Shown here: piece by piece, positions 41,245 to 46,189 of the stretch
Layout of the letters: the number at the start of each line of letters is the position of its first letter
Position numbering within the stretch: the stretch's first letter is position 1
Assembly (NCBI RefSeq): GCF_014649795.1
Contig: NZ_BMTS01000011.1
Span: 1 to 46,189 of the forward strand
Length of the DNA stretch: 46,189 bases
Direction of reading: 5' to 3'
Source: Streptomyces melanogenes
GTDB lineage: Bacteria; Actinomycetota; Actinomycetes; Streptomycetales; Streptomycetaceae
The notes under the pieces: generated by a model
The model's input: only the letters and a program-made list of their open reading frames with translations
What the model was told of the DNA's origin: nothing
Database searches by the model: none
Program-made: the position numbers and the translations under genes

Positions 41245-43158
41245 TCAGTCGCGCGCGGGCTCCACGGCGCTCTCGCTCTCCAGCCCGCCGAGCTTGGCGA
41301 CCAGGCCGGTGACCTGGCGCGCGATGTCCGGCGCGGTCAGCCCGATCTCGGCCATGACCTCCTTGCGGGAGGCGTGGTCGAGGAAGCGCGGCGGGATACC
41401 GAAGTCGCGCAGCGGCACGTCGACGCCCGCGTCGCGCAGCGCCTGGGCGACGGCCGAGCCGACCCCGCCGACGCGGCTGTTGTCCTCGACGGTGACGACG
41501 ACCCGGTGCGTCTCGGCGAGCGGCGCCAGCGCCTCGTCGACCGGCTTGACCCAGCGCGGGTCGACCACGGTGGTCGAGATGCCCTGGGCGTCCAGCAGGT
41601 CGGCGATCTCCAGGCACATCGGGGCGAGCGCGCCCACCGAGACCAGCAGCACGTCCGGCCGCTCGGCCTCGGCGCGGCGCAACACGTCCATGCCGCCGAT
41701 CCGGCCGACGGCCTGGACCGCCGGGCCGACCGCGCCCTTGGAGAAGCGCACGACGGTCGGGGCGTCCTCGACCTCGACGGCCTCGCGCAGCTGGGCGCGC
41801 ACCTGGTCGGCGTCGCGCGGGGCCGCGATCCTGAGGCCCGGGACGACCTGGAGGATCGACATGTCCCACATGCCGTTGTGCGAGGCGCCGTCGGTGCCGG
41901 TGACCCCGGCCCGGTCCAGGACGAACGTCACGCCGCACTTGTGCAGGGCCACGTCCATCAGGACCTGGTCGAAGGCGCGGTTGAGGAAGGTGGCGTAGAC
42001 GGCGAAGACGGGGTGCAGCCCGCCGGTGGCCAGGCCCGCCGCGGAGACCGCGGCGTGCTGCTCGGCGATGCCCACGTCGTAGACCCGCTCGGGGAAGGCC
42101 TTGGCGAACTTGTCGAGGCCGACCGGCTGGAGCATGGCCGCGGTGATCGCGACGATGTCGGCGCGCTCCTTGCCGAGCTTGACCATCTCCTCGCCGAAGA
42201 CCGAGGTCCAGTCCAGGCCCGAGGTGGAGACCGGCAGGCCGGTGTCGGGGTGGATCTTGCCGACGGCGTGGAAGCGGTCGGCCTCGTCCGCCAGGGCGGG
42301 CTGGTAGCCGCGGCCCTTCTCGGTGAGGCAGTGCACGATGACCGGGCCGCCGAAGCGCTTGGCGCGCGTCAGGGCGGACTCCAGGGCCTCGATGTCGTGG
42401 CCGTCGATCGGGCCGACGTACTTCAGGCCCAGGTCCTCGAACATGCCCTGCGGGGCGATGAAGTCCTTGAGGCCCTTCTTGGCGCCGTGCAGCGTCTCGT
42501 AGAGCGGCTTGCCGACGACCGGGGTGCGCTCCAGGAGGTCCTTGCCCTTGGCCAGGAAGCGCTCGTAGCCGTCGGTGGTGCGCAGGGTCGCCAGGTGGTT
42601 GGCGAGGCCGCCGATGGTCGGCGCGTAGGAGCGCTCGTTGTCATTGACCACGATGACCAGCGGGCGGTCCTTGGCGGCGGCGATGTTGTTCAGCGCCTCC
42701 CAGGCCATGCCGCCGGTGAGCGCGCCGTCGCCGATCACCGCGACGACGTGGTCGTCCTTCTTGAGGACCTCGTTGGCCTTGGCCAGGCCGTCGGCCCAAC
42801 CCAGCACGGTGGAGGCGTGGCTGTTCTCGATGACGTCGTGCTCGGACTCGGCCTGCGAGGGGTAGCCGGAGAGGCCGCCCTTCATCTTCAGCTTGGCGAA
42901 GTCCTGGCGGCCGGTGAGCAGCTTGTGCACATAGCTCTGGTGGCCGGTGTCCCACAGGACCTTGTCCTTGGGCGACTCGAAGACGCGGTGCAGCGCGATG
43001 GTGAGCTCCACGACGCCCAGGTTGGGGCCGAGGTGCCCGCCGGTCTTGGAGACCGCGTCGACGAGAAAGGTCCGGATCTCAGCGGCCAGCTGGTCCAGCT
43101 GCTCCGGGCTGAGCCGGTCGAGATCGCGCGGTCCCCTGATACGGGTAAGCAGCGGCAC
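41245..43158 (-). CDS. dxs: 1-deoxy-D-xylulose-5-phosphate synthase
   Basis: DXS joins pyruvate and glyceraldehyde 3-phosphate, the entry step of the MEP isoprenoid pathway. The 637-residue product has the thiamine-diphosphate site GDGALTGGMAWEALNNI, HLGPNLGVVELTIALH, GIAEQHAAVSAAGLA and DRAGVTGTDGASHNGMWD, all in the usual order. I start at GTG 43158 (VPLLTRIRGPRDLDRL), with AAGGAGG 5 bases upstream; this matches the N-terminus I recall for Streptomyces DXS. An ATG at 43191 is in frame but lacks a site. The isoprenoid supply gene stands alone here. Confidence 0.95.
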   Translation of the reverse strand: MPLLTRIRGPRDLDRLSPEQLDQLAAEIRTFLVDAVSKTGGHLGPNLGVVELTIALHRVFESPKDKVLWDTGHQSYVHKLLTGRQDFAKLKMKGGLSGYPSQAESEHDVIENSHASTVLGWADGLAKANEVLKKDDHVVAVIGDGALTGGMAWEALNNIAAAKDRPLVIVVNDNERSYAPTIGGLANHLATLRTTDGYERFLAKGKDLLERTPVVGKPLYETLHGAKKGLKDFIAPQGMFEDLGLKYVGPIDGHDIEALESALTRAKRFGGPVIVHCLTEKGRGYQPALADEADRFHAVGKIHPDTGLPVSTSGLDWTSVFGEEMVKLGKERADIVAITAAMLQPVGLDKFAKAFPERVYDVGIAEQHAAVSAAGLATGGLHPVFAVYATFLNRAFDQVLMDVALHKCGVTFVLDRAGVTGTDGASHNGMWDMSILQVVPGLRIAAPRDADQVRAQLREAVEVEDAPTVVRFSKGAVGPAVQAVGRIGGMDVLRRAEAERPDVLLVSVGALAPMCLEIADLLDAQGISTTVVDPRWVKPVDEALAPLAETHRVVVTVEDNSRVGGVGSAVAQALRDAGVDVPLRDFGIPPRFLDHASRKEVMAEIGLTAPDIARQVTGLVAKLGGLESESAVEPARD

Positions 43159-43204
43159 CCGTGCCTCCTTGCATCCGTGCTGGTCGAGCATGCCGATTCA
43201 GCCG

Positions 43205-43234
43205 AGTCTAATGTTCCTACTCCGACGGCGGTCA
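43205..43234 (-). promoter_or_regulatory. candidate dxs promoter
   Basis: On the minus strand TGACCG (43234-43229), an 18-base spacer and TAGACT (43210-43205) resemble the Streptomyces housekeeping pattern, 46 bp before the start codon. Confidence 0.4.
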
Positions 43235-43286
43235 TCGGGCGGTGCGTTCCGCGTCACGCGAATGGCTGACATCCGCGCCCGCGCAC

Positions 43287-43323
43287 GGACGTGCCCGGCG
43301 CCGCGAGGGCACCGGGCACGTCC
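43287..43323 (-). terminator. terminator hairpins after xylH
   Basis: GGACGTGCCCGG (43287-43298) pairs perfectly with 43312-43323. A second hairpin, CCCCTTG/CAAGGGG (43333-43351), lies closer to the xylH stop. Together they probably end the xyl transcript before the dxs promoter. Confidence 0.65.
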
Positions 43324-43374
43324 GGGGTTCCTCCCCTTGCCCCGCAAGGGGCGCGAGGAGGTGGGGGCCGCGGG

Positions 43375-44706
43375 TCAGGCGCGACCCGCGGACTTCTGGG
43401 TCTTGCGGGTGACCGCGTCGATCACGACGGTCGCGAGCAGTACGCCACCCGTGATCATGTACTGGATCGGCGAGGCGATGCCCTGCAGGGCCAGGCCGTA
43501 CTGGATCGAGGTGATCACCAGCACACCGAGCAGCGCGTTCCAGGTGCGGCCGCGGCCGCCGAAGAGGCTGGTGCCGCCGATGACGGCCGCCGCGATGGCG
43601 TTCATCAGGAGCTCGCCGCTGCCCGCGCCCTGGTTGGCCGCGGTGATCTTCGAGGCGAGGAAGAGGCCGCCGATGGCCGCGAAGGTGCCGGAGATGGCGT
43701 AGATCGAGGTGCGGATCATCACCACGTTGATGCCGGCCCGGCGGGAGGCCTCGATGGAGCCGCCGAGCGCGAAGACCTTGCGGCCGTACGCGGTGCGCCG
43801 GAGCACGAAGTCGGTGAGCACCAGGACCGCCAGGAAGAGCACCACGGCGAGCGGGAGGCCCTTGTACTGGTTGTAGACGGCGGCGGCGCCGACGGCCGGG
43901 ACGGCGAGCAGCACCGTGCGCAGCACGATCTCGCTGAGCGGCCGGGACGGCACGCCGGCCGCCTCGCGGCGCCGGCTGTCGAGGAACGAGGTGAGGAAGA
44001 AGGCCACCACCGCGACCGCGGCCAGGCCGTAGGCGGCCGCCACATCGCTGAAGTAGTAGCTGGTCAGCTTGGCGACCAGGCCCTCGGAGTCCAGGTTGAT
44101 CGTGCCGTTGCTGCCCAGGACCTGGAGCATGAAGCCGTTCCAGAACAGCAGACCGGCCAGGGTCACGGCGAACGCGGGGACGCCGATCCGGGCGAAGACG
44201 AAGCCGTGGATGGCGCCCGCGACCGTACCGGTCAGGATCGCCAGGACCAGGGCCAGCCACTCGGACATGCCGTGCGTGACGTTGAGCACCGCGAAGGTGG
44301 CGCCCGCGACACCGCTGACCGAGCCGACCGACAGGTCGATCTCGCCTAGCAGCAGCACGAAGACGATGCCGGTGGCGATCATGCCGGTGCCGACCATGGC
44401 GACGCTGATGTCGGAGAGGTTGCCGGCGGTCAGGAAGTTCGAGTTCAGGCTCTGGAAGATCGCCATGATGACGATCAGGCCGACGACGACCGGCAGCGAC
44501 CCGAGGTCGCCCGCCTTCATCTTGCGCTTGAACTCGGACAGGTAGCCCGCGAAGCCCTGCTCGCGCACGAGCAGGCGGGGGTCGACGGCGGTGACCGCCT
44601 CGCCCGCGGCGGGCGGCGCGTCCACGGGGGCCTCGTGCGGCTTGTCCAGGTGGATGGGCTCGGTCGGGTCGGCCTTGTCCGCGGGGGAGGTCTTGTCGGT
44701 GCTCAC
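43375..44706 (-). CDS. xylH: xylose-type ABC transporter permease
   Basis: This 443-residue member of the ribose/xylose permease family (BPD_transp_2) has about 10 to 12 membrane helices after a long charged N-terminal tail of ~70 residues. Marks are LLLGEIDLSVGSVSGVAGATFAVL, RIGVPAFAVTLAGLLFWNG, FALGGSIEASRRAGINV and AAVIGGTSLFGGRGRTWNALLG. GTG 44706 overlaps the ATPase stop as GTGA, showing translational coupling. Gene order (binding protein, ATPase, permease) and position near dxs match the xylFGH locus I recall in S. coelicolor; xylose as substrate rests on that. Confidence 0.88.
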   Translation of the reverse strand: MSTDKTSPADKADPTEPIHLDKPHEAPVDAPPAAGEAVTAVDPRLLVREQGFAGYLSEFKRKMKAGDLGSLPVVVGLIVIMAIFQSLNSNFLTAGNLSDISVAMVGTGMIATGIVFVLLLGEIDLSVGSVSGVAGATFAVLNVTHGMSEWLALVLAILTGTVAGAIHGFVFARIGVPAFAVTLAGLLFWNGFMLQVLGSNGTINLDSEGLVAKLTSYYFSDVAAAYGLAAVAVVAFFLTSFLDSRRREAAGVPSRPLSEIVLRTVLLAVPAVGAAAVYNQYKGLPLAVVLFLAVLVLTDFVLRRTAYGRKVFALGGSIEASRRAGINVVMIRTSIYAISGTFAAIGGLFLASKITAANQGAGSGELLMNAIAAAVIGGTSLFGGRGRTWNALLGVLVITSIQYGLALQGIASPIQYMITGGVLLATVVIDAVTRKTQKSAGRA

Positions 44707-45491
44707 TTCTGAACCTCCGCGTTGCGCGCCGCACGGCGGGTCACGGCGTTGTCCGTGGCGCCGGTGATGGCGGAGATGATCTCTTCCTGCGAGGTGGTCT
44801 TGACGTCGAAGACGCCGTTGTTGCGGCCCAGGCGCAGCACGGCGACCTTGTCCGCGACGGCCTTCACATCGGCCATGTTGTGGCTGATGAGGATGACGGC
44901 GTGGCCGCGCTCGCGCAGCCGCTCGACCAGGTCGAGGACCTGCGCGGTCTGCTCGACGCCGAGGGCCGCGGTCGGCTCGTCGAGGATGACGAGCTTGGGC
45001 TCGCCGAGCATCGAACGGGCGATGGCGACGGTCTGGCGCTGGCCGCCGGAGAGCGACGCGATCGGGATGCGGACGCTGGGGATGCGGATCGACAGCGTGG
45101 TGAGCAGCTCGCGCGAGCGGCGCTCCATCTCGACCTCGTCCAGGATGCCGCGCTTGCGCAGCTCCCGGCCCAGGTAGAGGTTGCCTACGACGTCGATGTT
45201 GTCGCACAGCGCGAGGTCCTGGTAGACGGTCGCGATGCCGAGCGCCTGGGCGTCGTGCGGCTTGTTGATCTGTACGCCGCGGCCCTCCCACTCGATGACG
45301 CCGTCATCGATGGGGTGCACCCCTGCGATCGTCTTGACCAGCGTGGACTTTCCGGCTCCGTTGTCGCCCACCAGGGCGACCACCTCACCGGCGTGGACCT
45401 CAAGCTCTACGTCGGTGAGCGCCTGAACGGCACCGAACCGCTTGGAGACCCCGCGCAACGCCAGCACGGGCGTAGCGGACACGTGAACCAT
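44703..45491 (-). CDS. xylG: xylose-type ABC transporter ATP-binding protein
   Basis: This 262-residue protein is a single ABC ATPase domain: Walker A VGDNGAGKSTLVKTI, signature SLSGGQRQTVAIARS, Walker B LVILDEPTAALGV and the switch histidine in LISHNMAD. Many relatives in sugar uptake systems (for example E. coli XylG) have two fused ATPase domains of about 500 residues; this one has one and presumably works as a homodimer. ATG 45491 begins the frame. It is followed by xylH with a 4-base overlap. Confidence 0.87.
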   Translation of the reverse strand: MVHVSATPVLALRGVSKRFGAVQALTDVELEVHAGEVVALVGDNGAGKSTLVKTIAGVHPIDDGVIEWEGRGVQINKPHDAQALGIATVYQDLALCDNIDVVGNLYLGRELRKRGILDEVEMERRSRELLTTLSIRIPSVRIPIASLSGGQRQTVAIARSMLGEPKLVILDEPTAALGVEQTAQVLDLVERLRERGHAVILISHNMADVKAVADKVAVLRLGRNNGVFDVKTTSQEEIISAITGATDNAVTRRAARNAEVQK

Positions 45492-45588
45492 CTCCTTCGC
45501 CGCCTGACCGGCGGGGATGCCGCGCCCGAGGAGGGGGGCGCGGAGGTTGAGCAGAAGAGAACGGGGAGAAGAAGCGTTCCGTCCGGCA

Positions 45589-45606
45589 CCCCGCCCGATA
45601 GCGGGG
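45589..45606 (-). terminator. attenuating hairpin between xylF and xylG
   Basis: CCCCGC (45589-45594) pairs with GCGGGG (45601-45606) across a 6-base loop in the 197-bp gap between the binding-protein and ATPase genes. Such a hairpin would favour excess binding-protein mRNA. No other feature is seen in the gap. Confidence 0.4.
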
Positions 45607-45688
45607 GCTGAGAAGGAGGGCGGGGCGCCGGAGGGGCTTCGGGGGCCGGGGCCCCGCGCACCGCGGGTGCGCGGGTTCCGGCGGGGGA

Positions 45689-46189
45689 CTACTTCAGGCC
45701 GAGCGCGTCGCAGGCGGCCTTGTAGTTCGAGGTGCAGATCTCGTCGACCTTGTAGATGCCGTCCTTGATGACGGTGTCCTTGATGTTGTCCTTGGTCAGC
45801 GACACGACCGGGAGGATCACCGACGGGACGCCCTTGGTGGTCGGGCTGTCGACCTTGGACTTCGCGATCGAGTCCAGCTTCTCACCCTTGGCCAGCGCGA
45901 CGGCCATCTCGGCCGCGATCGGGCCTTCCTGGACGTAGGGCTTGTAGACGCTCATGAACTGCTCGCCCGCGACGATGCGCTGGACTCCGGCGAGTTCGGC
46001 GTCCTGGCCGGTGACCGGGGGGAGCTTGGGCAGGCCGGCGGCCTTGAGGGCGGTGATGATGCCGCCCGCCATGCCGTCGTTGGCCGAGTACACGCCGATG
46101 ATCTTGTCCTTGCCCAGGGCCGAGATCGCGCCCTCCATGTTGGCGTTGGCGTTCTCCGGCTTCCACTCCTTGGTGTCGTACTCCTTGCC
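45689..46189 (-). CDS. xylF: xylose-type sugar-binding protein, C-terminal part only
   Basis: The gene runs off the window edge; only the last 166 codons are present. They encode the second lobe of a periplasmic-type sugar-binding protein (peripla_BP_4): KIIGVYSANDGMAGGIITALKAAGLP and PPVTGQDAELAGVQRIVAGEQFMSVYKP are typical of the D-xylose/ribose group, where Asp and Gln in VTGQDAE bind the sugar. In Streptomyces it is an extracellular lipoprotein, but the signal is outside the window. Upstream control sites are also not visible here. Confidence 0.87.
   Translation of the reverse strand, partial: GKEYDTKEWKPENANANMEGAISALGKDKIIGVYSANDGMAGGIITALKAAGLPKLPPVTGQDAELAGVQRIVAGEQFMSVYKPYVQEGPIAAEMAVALAKGEKLDSIAKSKVDSPTTKGVPSVILPVVSLTKDNIKDTVIKDGIYKVDEICTSNYKAACDALGLK

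Noticed and set aside
1..46189. CRISPR arrays, tRNA genes, insertion-sequence transposases, integrases
   Set aside because: No regular repeat-spacer array, no tRNA T-arm pattern in gaps, and no transposase or integrase motif in any plausible gene.

Overview
The window is chromosomal DNA of a Streptomyces (or very close actinomycete). The signs are very high GC with codon third positions almost always G or C, many GTG starts, 4-base ATGA/GTGA gene overlaps, a whiI sporulation regulator behind a WhiG-type promoter, and a gene order from murC through hemE, whiI, fadAB and dxs to xylFGH that I recall from the S. coelicolor core chromosome (run in reverse relative to its numbering). Apart from two accessory patches it is core chromosome.

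Layout, left to right. 1-413: leader and tandem promoters of an rRNA operon that runs leftwards out of the window. 414-6892: msrB, murC, a Usp-like protein, a RibD-C type reductase (all minus), then zapE, an OsmC-type peroxidase and a Tat-secreted PhoX-type phosphatase (plus). 6953-7837: polyphosphate kinase 2. 7854-13962 (minus): a compact RiPP-type operon of MFS exporter, S9 peptidase, a 39-residue precursor peptide not called by long-ORF rules, a B12-type radical SAM C-methyltransferase and a DUF5825-like protein. This is the best candidate for an undescribed system. 14588-18690: a lipoprotein polysaccharide deacetylase, an AIM24 / ABC ATPase / permease / small zinc-ribbon chain, and a PTH2-like protein. 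18778-22880: two DUF4142 paralogues bracketing a DUF692 (MNIO) enzyme, then a TIGR04222 membrane protein. 23022-24620: a secreted tripeptidyl-aminopeptidase-like hydrolase. 24790-29516: coproporphyrin-dependent haem genes hemQ, hemG and hemE with a CoA-disulfide-reductase-like flavoprotein among them. 29608-36214: a DUF3000 gene, whiI, RNase D and fadA-fadB. 36298-43158: a propeller-like hypothetical, a NYN/PIN-like protein, a membrane glycosyltransferase, an APC permease and dxs. 43375-46189: xylose-type ABC transporter xylH, xylG and partial xylF, cut by the window edge.

The most unusual DNA is dispersed-repeat material. A 318-bp element with imperfect terminal inverted repeats lies in frame inside the DUF692 gene and would be translated as a 106-codon linker. 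Related repeat DNA lies after the DUF3000 gene (sharing an exact 30-mer with the first element). A third repeat-like segment lies just after hemQ, where the last 15 codons plus stop occur twice: once as the end of hemQ in atypical codons, and once 94 bp further on as an orphan tail in normal Streptomyces codons.

Limits: names rest on reading motifs and recalled family resemblance, with no database search. Promoter and terminator calls are by eye. Hairpins in this GC-rich DNA are reported only where the stem is long and perfect or nearly so.
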